Source of the DNA: JASSUD01 sp031963445
GTDB taxonomy: Bacteria; Pseudomonadota; Gammaproteobacteria; Burkholderiales; Burkholderiaceae
Direction of reading: 5' to 3'
Assembly (NCBI GenBank): GCA_031963445.1
Contig: JASSUH010000001.1
Span: 1,860,001-1,924,000, forward strand
Length of the DNA stretch: 64,000 bases
A program made the translations under genes and the position numbers. Position 1 is the stretch's first letter. Every line of letters starts with the position of its first letter. The notes beneath the pieces were generated by a model, which saw only the letters and a program-made list of their open reading frames with translations, was not told the origin of the DNA and ran no database searches. Shown here piece after piece: positions 52,158 to 61,437 of this stretch.

Positions 52158-55100
52158 ATTGCACCTTCAATCGTTTCAAGAATCCGTCCTTCAGGTGACT
52201 GTTCTGACTGCGCGGACGGCGAAGATGCAGCATCGGTATCGTTTTCATCTTCATGTATGTCGAACCACACGCCAAAGGTGGTGCGCCGCCAATAACCCGC
52301 TGCTGTTTTAACTTGCACAGCACGCCCTAGCGGGTCGTAGTAATACGTGTCGTAATGCCCAAATTGGCGCAGCGAAGCGTCGTTTACATATTGGTAAGTA
52401 TTGATGAAATAAGGCTGATAGGCGCGCACGGGTAGGCCTTTATTGTTGTATTCGACCCGTCCAGAGACAACCCAGCGCACATCTGCATGTTGAGTCAGCG
52501 GCTGCCCTCCTTGCAGGACTAAATTACCTTTGTCATCGGCAACCCACGCGTCACCAGCGTCGACTCGTTGCTTGGTTTGTAAGCTTCGCCCAAAGCCATC
52601 GGCAAAAACGATGGCGCAACGAATTTGCCGCTGTGCATCGTCTGGATAGCGATCATGCGTAAAGGCAACACTATGGATAGGGGTGCGCGGCGTGTTGTTG
52701 AATAGTTGGATAAGCTGCTGCCAATCTTCAGCAGACCAATCACTACCCGCAGGGGGTGCGTTATGCCAGCGATAGCGTGCGCGAATCCAACCAGCTGTAG
52801 TAATGAACCCCAGTTTGCGTAGCGTGGCCTGATCAATGCCGCTGGGTAACGCTGAAGGATCAAGTTGCCCCATCCAACTAAAGGCAGTGTCGTAATAAAC
52901 GACAGCAGCTTGTTGGATAGCCTGCGACGGATCCGCCAGCGCCGCTTCTACGGTTGTAATCGAAGTCCGATATTGCTCAACCGAAGTAAAACCGATCGAC
53001 TGTTTGTTTTCTGTGCCATAGAAAGCCGAAACACGTAGCCGACCCAACGGGTCATAAGCAGCTTCTTGGGTATTCTGGTTAAGGTCGATGATTTTTTGAG
53101 GTTGTAGGCTACGGTAGTCATGGAGAACCTCAGTGACATTACCTAGCGCATCGGTCACTTGCTTCAGGCAGCAGGCATAAGCGTCATAGTCAAACTGCGT
53201 TTTAGCGCTTGCGTCTTTAAAAGGCGCAATTTGACAAATTAAGTGCATAAAACCTGTCAACGATGCATAGCAAGCCCTCGCGCTAGGACGCCAGTAATAG
53301 CCTTCTTGGTTCAGGTATTGAGCATCGGCCATCATCGATTGAAGCGATTCTCCCGTTAAGAACCCTTCCATGGCCTTGGTTAAATCTTGATCGGTAATTT
53401 CCGCCTGCTCGATATGGCTAAAGAGGGCTTCTCGGGTCGCTTGCCCAAGCGGCAAAGGTGTTTGAGCTCCAGGCGCAATGTAATAATGCCGCGTCCACTC
53501 TATTTGCTCTGGCTCTGGCCGTGGTTGCGGCAGACCGCTTTGATCGATCAGCTGTTCGTAGCCCAGCAATTTATCGACCGTGGCACTTGCGCTGAAAGTG
53601 AGCGTATTTGTCTTTGTTTCACACGTTAAAGACAAGCGCCATTGCTGCGGATCTTTATCAAAATGAAGCACGCGCGGCGTCTTATGCTCAGTGACACGCA
53701 ATATTCGTTGCTGTTCATCCGAATATTCGGCAGGCGTCGCAGCACCACTGCGTCGTGGGTAATGCACGGTAGCCGTGTGCGTAACCGTGCCATAGCTATC
53801 TACTTGTAATGTCACATCATGGGTACAGAGCGGATCGCTAGAGGTGCGTTCGTATTGCCACGTGATTTGTTCAAGCTGCAGCGGCAGCAATACGTTTGGA
53901 TAGCCAGCTTGGACCATGCGTACTTGGTAACGGAACTCAGTCACTGTATAAGGGTGCTCAGCATCTGGAGTCTGATCTATCCCATAGACCTCTTCGCGCA
54001 TAACACGTCCTCGCAACGCTCGATGCATATCGTATAGCGTAGCGGCGTCCGGGCTGGTGAGTTCTTTATCGGTTTGATCAACCCAACGTGTCTTGCCTAA
54101 TGACTGCGCTTCACTATCTTCTTTGTAATACTCATGCGTATACGCATCGTCTTGTTCCGCACCTACCCTGAACCAAGTTTGCCTCAATACAGGTGCTGTC
54201 AGTGTGTCTTTATCATCGGCCGTTGCTGTCTCAGTTGGGGCTTCGGTATCCAAGTGCATGACATGACCAAAGCCACGGAATTCTCGCTCATAACCATCAT
54301 AAAAACCGTGCCGATAGCTGTAGCATTGTGTCAGCGTATTACCCGTGATCTCATCAGCGTGCAGCATTTGCGACACGACTTGTACAGGAAAGGGTAAATG
54401 GCTAACTGCCTTTGGCGAAGCCGCTTTTTCATCGAGCCATTCTTGGGCGGAGCTGCGATATCGGATCGATACATCGAACCCACGGTTATTATTTAAGCGC
54501 TCTAGAAGATACGGTTTGCCCGCTGTATTGAATTCGCATATCCAGTGCTTAAGCGTCATATGCGGTTGGGTGATGACTAAAGTGGCGCAGCCAGTACCCT
54601 TTACATCCGCAAAATTGACATGGCACAAATTATCGTAAGCCATGCCCTTTGGAAACGGCAGCTGCACCGGGGCTGCTAAGCCATTGCCCGAGGTATTCAG
54701 GAAGATATTTAATCGATCGCGTTCGACATAGATTAAATCGGCCGCGCCTGAACCATCTAAGTCCGCCAAGAACACACGGTTGGGATTGAACTCTATTTCT
54801 TTAAAAGGCAGATTAGCGAGTCGAATCGCTTGACCAAAACGGCCTCGTCCCAAATTAGGCCAGCATTCCAAGCGGTCATAACGAACTCGCACTAGATGAC
54901 CTTGTCCGCTGCCCAACACGTCCGAGAAAGCAACCAATTCGTTTTCGGCTGCATTGAATAGCGGTAGCGTATCTGACGCAATGTGCGCGACGTCGATTGG
55001 CGGCTCGAAGCCTTTTTCTCTGCGATTGATATAGAGTCGCACGCTTTTTGGCCCAATCAGCGCTAAGTCGGACAAGCCGCCTCCAACCAAGTCGGCTAAT

Positions 55101-56632
55101 TGAGCGGACGATTCGAGAAATTCAGTTGGAAAAGCATCAAACGGAGTGAAATTCTGCCATTGCCCTTCTGAATCTAGCGTGAAGAAGCCTGCTAAACCTG
55201 GCTGACTGATGACCCAATCGAGTCGTCCATCGCCGGTCAAATCCATCAGCGCGCGCCGCTCTTCAAGCGGCAATCCACCTGTTGGCAGCTCAGGGAGTAG
55301 CTGCCAAGGTGCATAATCGACTGCATCTTTATCAACGGAGTCTTTATCACGGCACGGCGCACGATACAAATAGCTGCTGCCATCTCGATACAGCACACCT
55401 GGTAGCCCTTCGCCGTATAGGTCAACCATTTGATACAGGAGGCCATCGTTCATTCCTTCGAGCGCATCGAACGGTTTAAATTGGGCCTGCCCGACCTCGA
55501 ACGCAGTCGTAAAGTTAAATTCCAGTGGTGGTGTATTAGTTGAAGCAGCCTGCCCCGTCGCTGGGTCAATGCCGTAGCCGGTGGAATGAGCGGCGCGCAA
55601 GCGCGTCACAATATTCGACTCGTCGTATTCCAACGCGAGCCGGTTAACCAAGGTGGGGCCTTCACCTAGTTCGTCGAAACGATGGAACACCAATACTTGC
55701 CGGCACAAACGATGGGTGCGCACTTCAAAGCCCGCTGCATAACCGGAAAAAGCATCAGCACGCGCAAGCCAGTTCTGTATTTCTTCGTAGTTGGGAGTGG
55801 CGTCGAGATCTGCTGCATGCTCGCCATAATCAAAAATCAATTCGAACAACCAGTCTTTTGCAACCGGCGGCAAGCCTGTATCACTCATCAGATACAGTCC
55901 TTGTGCCGCGGTACGGTTGCCATAGCGCACCTGCTTTAGGTAGCGTTGCGCTCGCCTCTCGCGCACTGATTCAGCGGGGGAAGTTGTATCCACGCCTTTT
56001 GCATCTTCGGCTTTGTGTAGATAGTAGATGTGCTCACCATTCGGTGAGACGGATTCTTCTAAAAGCCAACTCACGCATTGTTCTGGTTTAGCTGGATTAG
56101 CAATTCGTGCTTCAGCGCTCTTGCCAAATACATGCTGATTCCCATCAGCTGCACCTAAGAACCAAAACGAATCTTGCGCATCGCCGCCTTGCCAATAGCT
56201 TAGATGGTCAAATCGTCCTTCAACAATTGGGAGGTAGCGAGTCACTTTGTACGACTTCCCAGCGACTTCTTTTTGACTGCTGATAATCTCGCCGCCGCGT
56301 CTGGTTTCAGGCGCCAAAATTTCGCCATCAATATCCAAAAATACATCCTGTTCCGAATACTGCGGCACACCCTTTGACGTACGGCGATTAATGCTCGGCA
56401 AGCTTAGATTAAAACCTAAGCCAAAAGGACTATTCCCATTACCACTGGCGTACTGCAACGACAGCGTCGGGGCAAAGCCTCGGCCAGGCATGATCGGCAG
56501 TGGCACGTTCAAGCTCACCGTGCCAGTCATCCCACCACCGTTTAACGATTCTCCCATCCCCTGAATCGCACCGCCTCCTTTAGGGAAGCTCACTTCAGGG
56601 ATGACAACTTTTTCATTATTGTTCTGAGGCAT
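52154..56632 (-). CDS. TcB-type toxin subunit (SpvB / TcdB-like)
   Basis: 1492 residues. The N-terminus VSFPKGGGAIQGMGESLNGG and PTLSLQYASGNGNSPFGLGF is the SpvB-type domain. FG-GAP-like segments follow (LADLVGGGLSDLALIG, VFLADLDGSGAADLIYVE), then the TcdB middle regions and RHS-type strips (YDPLGRLRVSAFYG, YYYDPLGRAVQVK). TcB joins TcC to form the hollow cocoon that holds the toxin, and its propeller docks onto the TcA pore. It is adjacent to tcC downstream and 163 bp after the TcA gene. No shortening is visible. Confidence 0.94.
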   Translation of the reverse strand: MPQNNNEKVVIPEVSFPKGGGAIQGMGESLNGGGMTGTVSLNVPLPIMPGRGFAPTLSLQYASGNGNSPFGLGFNLSLPSINRRTSKGVPQYSEQDVFLDIDGEILAPETRRGGEIISSQKEVAGKSYKVTRYLPIVEGRFDHLSYWQGGDAQDSFWFLGAADGNQHVFGKSAEARIANPAKPEQCVSWLLEESVSPNGEHIYYLHKAEDAKGVDTTSPAESVRERRAQRYLKQVRYGNRTAAQGLYLMSDTGLPPVAKDWLFELIFDYGEHAADLDATPNYEEIQNWLARADAFSGYAAGFEVRTHRLCRQVLVFHRFDELGEGPTLVNRLALEYDESNIVTRLRAAHSTGYGIDPATGQAASTNTPPLEFNFTTAFEVGQAQFKPFDALEGMNDGLLYQMVDLYGEGLPGVLYRDGSSYLYRAPCRDKDSVDKDAVDYAPWQLLPELPTGGLPLEERRALMDLTGDGRLDWVISQPGLAGFFTLDSEGQWQNFTPFDAFPTEFLESSAQLADLVGGGLSDLALIGPKSVRLYINRREKGFEPPIDVAHIASDTLPLFNAAENELVAFSDVLGSGQGHLVRVRYDRLECWPNLGRGRFGQAIRLANLPFKEIEFNPNRVFLADLDGSGAADLIYVERDRLNIFLNTSGNGLAAPVQLPFPKGMAYDNLCHVNFADVKGTGCATLVITQPHMTLKHWICEFNTAGKPYLLERLNNNRGFDVSIRYRSSAQEWLDEKAASPKAVSHLPFPVQVVSQMLHADEITGNTLTQCYSYRHGFYDGYEREFRGFGHVMHLDTEAPTETATADDKDTLTAPVLRQTWFRVGAEQDDAYTHEYYKEDSEAQSLGKTRWVDQTDKELTSPDAATLYDMHRALRGRVMREEVYGIDQTPDAEHPYTVTEFRYQVRMVQAGYPNVLLPLQLEQITWQYERTSSDPLCTHDVTLQVDSYGTVTHTATVHYPRRSGAATPAEYSDEQQRILRVTEHKTPRVLHFDKDPQQWRLSLTCETKTNTLTFSASATVDKLLGYEQLIDQSGLPQPRPEPEQIEWTRHYYIAPGAQTPLPLGQATREALFSHIEQAEITDQDLTKAMEGFLTGESLQSMMADAQYLNQEGYYWRPSARACYASLTGFMHLICQIAPFKDASAKTQFDYDAYACCLKQVTDALGNVTEVLHDYRSLQPQKIIDLNQNTQEAAYDPLGRLRVSAFYGTENKQSIGFTSVEQYRTSITTVEAALADPSQAIQQAAVVYYDTAFSWMGQLDPSALPSGIDQATLRKLGFITTAGWIRARYRWHNAPPAGSDWSAEDWQQLIQLFNNTPRTPIHSVAFTHDRYPDDAQRQIRCAIVFADGFGRSLQTKQRVDAGDAWVADDKGNLVLQGGQPLTQHADVRWVVSGRVEYNNKGLPVRAYQPYFINTYQYVNDASLRQFGHYDTYYYDPLGRAVQVKTAAGYWRRTTFGVWFDIHEDENDTDAASSPSAQSEQSPEGRILETIEGAM

Positions 56633-56795
56633 TTCGCTGTTCCATTCAGTGAATCCGTATCTATCTCATAGCGCTTATAGAAACGGCAGGCCGACCTACT
56701 TCTATTTAGATATTCGATTGCCGCTTCTATAGGGGCAAAACTAGCCAACTGCGCGCGAGATGATCGTGGGCAATCGGTAGTTTTTTCTAAGCTAA

Positions 56796-59700
56796 TTAAT
56801 CCTTTAACTCTCCCTGCACAGTCTGAGCGTAGCTAGGGCCTCCGTCTTTAGCGGTGTAGCGCACGCGAATGATGATGTCTGTTAGGTTCTCCAACAGCGC
56901 TTTTTGCCGATCGTCCGACTGAGGATTCGGAAAGCTCAATTGCCATTTCGATACAGCACCGGTTCCCTCGAAAGGCAAGTAGCGCTCATCACTGAAATTC
57001 AGCACAAACAAGCCGCTATCGTCGATGCCTGTCGATAGAACAATTTGCTGGCTGGCGCGCAAATTCACCTTGACGTTATCGCCTGCGCTCTGGCTCTTGC
57101 CCATTAGATATCGGGCACCCTCGATATCTGGTTTGGTCAACAATGCATTGCTGGTTTGCGTTAGGACGGCACGCACATCCTGATACGGTGCAGTGACAGC
57201 CGGCAACGATACTGTGACCGCGACGAGCTGACGTAGGTAATGGCCTGAATAATCTTCGGCAAAGAGCTGCTCTCTCAGATCAAAATCTATTACCCCACTC
57301 TTTAGCTTGTTGCCCCACTCGTCTCCAAGTAGTGCCTTGAGTGATATGGTTTTGACCACTTCGAGACGTCGCTCATTACGCATCAGATAAGCTTGATCCA
57401 TGCGGTTGAGCGCTAATTTCAGCGTCTCACCCGAGAGCAGCCCTTTATATAGATCGCTCCAAGCGCCTGGTTGAATAAAGCGCGTGGTGAACTCGCCCAT
57501 TTCATACTGCCAAGAAGATTCTGCTGCCATGCATAAGGACACCACCGCATCATAGGCTTGGAAGTACAGCGCGGATAGCTGACCGATCAGCCATTGATAC
57601 AGCGTGGCACTGGTAAAGCGCGCGGATAAAAATTCCATCATCGTTTTCGTGTGCTTTTGCTGTAGCTGCACTTGCTGCAGCTGAGTGCGGTTCGCGGCTA
57701 GTTGCAGTTTTTGTACTTCGATTTGATGCGCGGCTTGATCGGCATCCAGATCCGCCTGTTTGTATTGGAGTTCCCATTCCTGACGACGACGCAGAAACTG
57801 TTGAGAAGTTTCAATACGATATGCATCGGCTTCCAGCGCGCTTCCCACCAGCTGTGCAATGTATGCCCCAGCTTGTAATGGTGCGCCGTAACGCATCCCA
57901 CCACCGGCTAAACCGAAAATATTGGGAGCTAAATCAACCGCTGCACCACCTGCAAACAGCCCTTGCCCAACGGCGCTTAAAGCCGTTGCCGCGGTTCGCA
58001 TATCCATCGCCTGGCGTTCACTGCTCGAGATGTTCTCATCGTATAAGCTGCGATAATGATCGCGCCGTTCTTGCGCTGCGCGCTGCGTAATCGCTAAGCC
58101 TTCAAGACTTGCTTGCGCCATCGTAATGGCCTGCTGTTGCAAATCGAGGGTAAAACCGAGTACCTCCAACTGTTGCGTGAGTTGCAATTGCTCGGTATCA
58201 CGCCCATCTTTACGCTCCAATAAGCTCAAGAGATTGTTGCCATATTGGATAAGAGTATCGACCGCCTGTTGCGCTTTGCCCAACATCATCGGGAAGCGAT
58301 ACGGTGGAATGGCCACTGCTGCTAGCGTCAAGCTTCCCACACCTCCTGCGCCGCTACTTCTTAACGCCAGCAGATCGCGCGGATTCATCATCGGTGCGAA
58401 CAGCGGTAGCGACAGCGGTTTGCCATCTAAGGTCAGGCTGTGGCGCAAGTTGTAAAGACGGGACTCGAGCGTAGTCCACGTGTCTAGTAACTCCGTATTG
58501 AGCGGCAGACGGAAATATTTATCGTCCAAGTCATACGCCCGCATCGTCACGTCAGATACAGCCGGTAAATACGAGAGCGTGGGCAGCAATTCCTGTTCTA
58601 ATTGACGCAAACTTTCTGAACGTGAATCGCCAATCTCCTCAAGCGTAGCTGGCGTCCAGGTCGAGGTGTAATTTGTATCCGGGCGCGTACCCATCAGATC
58701 AAGGGCGGCTACATACCAGAGCTTGGCAGAAGTCAGCCCATCCGGCGTGAGTTCTCGATAGGCAGCATCACCGCGATCGATCATATTGTGCACATACTTC
58801 AGATAGACCGCCTTACGGTAGCGAATCGGCTCGCTCACCGCGATTTGATCAGGGTCACTTGGACCTAGCAAACGACCTGCAAATGAAGCTTCCTTATCCT
58901 CCCAAATAGGACGCACATTCCAGTAAAGAGGTTTTGTATGCTTTGGATCTGTACTATCCGTTTTCTGGTCGTAAGGATTGAAAATATAGTGTAGCCAGTC
59001 AGCTGACTCTTGATAGCGCTGCTCTAGATTCAAGCGCCACGCTACTAAGAAGGGCATGTGGAAGAATAGCTCCCAGAAATACAGGCTATTCGCGCCTTTG
59101 AAATCCATCGGCACAGGGGCTTTATCAGGAGGTATTGTGGGTTCTTGAATTAGCTGAGATTTCCATTGCAGCAAGTCATTGATAGATTTATTAGCAAGCG
59201 CAACCAATTGTTTACCAAACAAAGTATTTAGCCGGATAGTCTGCGGCTTCATCTCTGGAACCTTCCTCAAATCAAGGAATTGAGCGCCTTCTGTTGCATC
59301 GATATAGACGTTGATTAGAGAGTCACCCTTTAGTTTGAGATTTACTTTGTATAGTGCGGATGACTTTAAGGACTTATCAACTCCGTCCTTAATCGTAGAC
59401 GTAATCAAATAATAATAAATGCTATCGATATTCGCAGCAGACTCAGCCGCTCCTTTCAAAGAGAAGTCTTGCGCCTTTCCATCGAGTGGCCATGATTTCT
59501 TTTGTATTGATGTGTCCGCTTTTCCGCTTTCATCTGAATGAAGGATCTCAATTTCCGCACTCAAGGCCGACGCTGTCGCCTTCGTCATTTTCCCCGCAGC
59601 ACCGCCTTTGTTGGTGATTACAGTAATTCCTCCCTGCGCAATTGTGTTTGCTTCCCATTTGATATCGGTAAATTTAAAAACATCGTCAGTCTTACTTCCA

Positions 59701-61283
59701 AATGTGATAACGATCTTACCGGCTTGAGGCCCAAAACGTTGTATGGGAAATTCCAGCACAACGCTACTGACTGTAAGATCTGCTGAGCCCTTATCAGAAA
59801 TAGTGGCTGTTGATTCTTCGAAAGCTTTTCCAGAAGTGACTCTTATGACTGTATTTCCATCTTCCTCAACAAAAGAAAGGCTATTAAAACAAGAGAGCGT
59901 GACAGAACACCCGTCTTCTGGCTTCGTACTTACTGCTGAGCAGGGAAACTTGACGTCATTGAAGTTTACGAATTTATAAATACTGCATTGCATTGATGCC
60001 AAATTAAAGTCAATGCCACTTTCGTCTTTAATAGAGAATCCAATGGTCGCAGGCACAGGAAGCGCCTGATTAGTCTCAGGCGGCGACAGCGGAGTCGACT
60101 CTATATCGAACTCCAAGCTGGCATAAGGATGCCCTACCAGCTTTGGATCGCCAAAACTCTTAATCAGAGAATTAACTTGTTGCGCATCAGGCGGAGTAAG
60201 TTCAGTTAAAAGCGCATCAAATGCACACCCGATAGGCATTGCCCCTGTTTTATATGCGACTACAAAAATTTTCTCATTATTGTTAATCGCTACGATCAAG
60301 TGTTCGGCTAGGTACTTGTACTGTCCATTTTGACCCTTTTTTGCCTCAATCGATTTCATTAATTGCGGCGTACTCCAGCCGTTTCCAAGCAGCTTATGCG
60401 CGAGATATATCTTCGTAATATAAGTCCACTTCGACTCGTCATCAGGAGTCGACGGGTCTGTTCTCAATTCAGCGGTAACCCAAAAAACATAGAGTCGATT
60501 ATTAAAAAAGACGGGGCGCGGGGTATCGACCACATTACCCCCGTCCACCGGCAGATCGACTTTCTTCCAATCGCTCCATGCAGTAGGCGGAAGTATGGGC
60601 TCGTCGCCCTTTGGAGATATGGACTTGTCACCCTTTGGAGGTGGTGGTTCGTCACCTTTTTTCCACATCTCGAGCATGCGCCAATAGTATTGATAAGGCT
60701 GTGCGCGTGTTCGGCCGATAAAATAGTAGTTGTCTTTATTCCTGTCCGTACCATTTTCATACCCCGAAGTCACTTCGAGGTTGGCGACTTCCTCAAACCC
60801 ATTCAGATAGGCCAGCACGGCCCCTTCTACTGCTTCCTGGGTAATCTTCCCTTGATTTAACGTGGTTTCCAGTTGCTCGAAAAGCTTTGTCTTACCGATA
60901 CGCAACGTAGGGTCAATATAGTTTTCCGCCGTAATGCGGATCTGCTGATTCGCAGCCCAGATAGGGTAGCGGCTATCGTTATTCTGCCAATCTTCAAGTT
61001 TTTCAACATCTTGAATTTTTTCGTCATACCCAGGCTCAATATGCATCATGATGCCGCTGATATATTGCTGCAGCGACGCCATCGCTTGCGCGACTCGGCT
61101 GGTAATCACGTTATTGGCGACCTGGTTGTCGAGCAATAGGTATTCGTATAGGTCGTTAGGAGTTTTCAAGTTATCGCGCAGTTTTTTGAACTTGTCTTCT
61201 TTCGGAACTAACTGACCAAGGTAATAGGCAACGCGTGCATCGCGTTGGGCTTCTTTGAGTGCGTCATTAATGTCGGTCATCAT
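56796..61283 (-). CDS. TcA toxin subunit, second half (TcaB/TcdA C-terminal type; pore and TcB-binding)
   Basis: 1495 residues, covering the neuraminidase-like/receptor-binding, linker and pore domains of TcA. Diagnostic segments: ITAENYIDPTLRIGKT, YYFIGRTRAQPYQYYWRMLE, RLNLEQRYQESADWLHYIFN, LYNLRHSLTLDGKPLSLPLF, and the long pore helices with VGQGLFAGGAAVDLAPNIFG. The C-terminus (LTDIIIRVRYTAKDG) is the TcB-binding end. Near residue 215 a proline-rich insertion with repeated PKGD units (PPPPKGDKSISPKGDEP) interrupts the family. AGGAG precedes the double ATG. It pairs with the first-half gene at 61438, as TcaA/TcaB or YenA1/YenA2 do. Confidence 0.94.
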   Translation of the reverse strand: MMTDINDALKEAQRDARVAYYLGQLVPKEDKFKKLRDNLKTPNDLYEYLLLDNQVANNVITSRVAQAMASLQQYISGIMMHIEPGYDEKIQDVEKLEDWQNNDSRYPIWAANQQIRITAENYIDPTLRIGKTKLFEQLETTLNQGKITQEAVEGAVLAYLNGFEEVANLEVTSGYENGTDRNKDNYYFIGRTRAQPYQYYWRMLEMWKKGDEPPPPKGDKSISPKGDEPILPPTAWSDWKKVDLPVDGGNVVDTPRPVFFNNRLYVFWVTAELRTDPSTPDDESKWTYITKIYLAHKLLGNGWSTPQLMKSIEAKKGQNGQYKYLAEHLIVAINNNEKIFVVAYKTGAMPIGCAFDALLTELTPPDAQQVNSLIKSFGDPKLVGHPYASLEFDIESTPLSPPETNQALPVPATIGFSIKDESGIDFNLASMQCSIYKFVNFNDVKFPCSAVSTKPEDGCSVTLSCFNSLSFVEEDGNTVIRVTSGKAFEESTATISDKGSADLTVSSVVLEFPIQRFGPQAGKIVITFGSKTDDVFKFTDIKWEANTIAQGGITVITNKGGAAGKMTKATASALSAEIEILHSDESGKADTSIQKKSWPLDGKAQDFSLKGAAESAANIDSIYYYLITSTIKDGVDKSLKSSALYKVNLKLKGDSLINVYIDATEGAQFLDLRKVPEMKPQTIRLNTLFGKQLVALANKSINDLLQWKSQLIQEPTIPPDKAPVPMDFKGANSLYFWELFFHMPFLVAWRLNLEQRYQESADWLHYIFNPYDQKTDSTDPKHTKPLYWNVRPIWEDKEASFAGRLLGPSDPDQIAVSEPIRYRKAVYLKYVHNMIDRGDAAYRELTPDGLTSAKLWYVAALDLMGTRPDTNYTSTWTPATLEEIGDSRSESLRQLEQELLPTLSYLPAVSDVTMRAYDLDDKYFRLPLNTELLDTWTTLESRLYNLRHSLTLDGKPLSLPLFAPMMNPRDLLALRSSGAGGVGSLTLAAVAIPPYRFPMMLGKAQQAVDTLIQYGNNLLSLLERKDGRDTEQLQLTQQLEVLGFTLDLQQQAITMAQASLEGLAITQRAAQERRDHYRSLYDENISSSERQAMDMRTAATALSAVGQGLFAGGAAVDLAPNIFGLAGGGMRYGAPLQAGAYIAQLVGSALEADAYRIETSQQFLRRRQEWELQYKQADLDADQAAHQIEVQKLQLAANRTQLQQVQLQQKHTKTMMEFLSARFTSATLYQWLIGQLSALYFQAYDAVVSLCMAAESSWQYEMGEFTTRFIQPGAWSDLYKGLLSGETLKLALNRMDQAYLMRNERRLEVVKTISLKALLGDEWGNKLKSGVIDFDLREQLFAEDYSGHYLRQLVAVTVSLPAVTAPYQDVRAVLTQTSNALLTKPDIEGARYLMGKSQSAGDNVKVNLRASQQIVLSTGIDDSGLFVLNFSDERYLPFEGTGAVSKWQLSFPNPQSDDRQKALLENLTDIIIRVRYTAKDGGPSYAQTVQGELKD

Positions 61284-61362
61284 GGCTCCTTGTTCGCTCT
61301 CGATGGAGAAAGTGGCGTATAGGCCGTCTATCGAGAATTAGCGCATGTTTAAAAAATGGATT

Positions 61363-61417
61363 GAAAGAAAAAAATATTCCGCTGATCAGACGTGGCGTCT
61401 TAACAAACGCCACGTCT
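61363..61417 (-). terminator. Hairpin between the two TcA genes (attenuator-like)
   Basis: Arms 61388-61397 and 61408-61417 (AGACGTGGCG / CGCCACGTCT) pair perfectly over 10 bp. On the minus strand a T-rich run (61363-61372) follows after about 15 nt. This may partly stop transcription between the TcA halves. Confidence 0.45.
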
Positions 61418-61437
61418 AATCGACCACTACTACCCAA

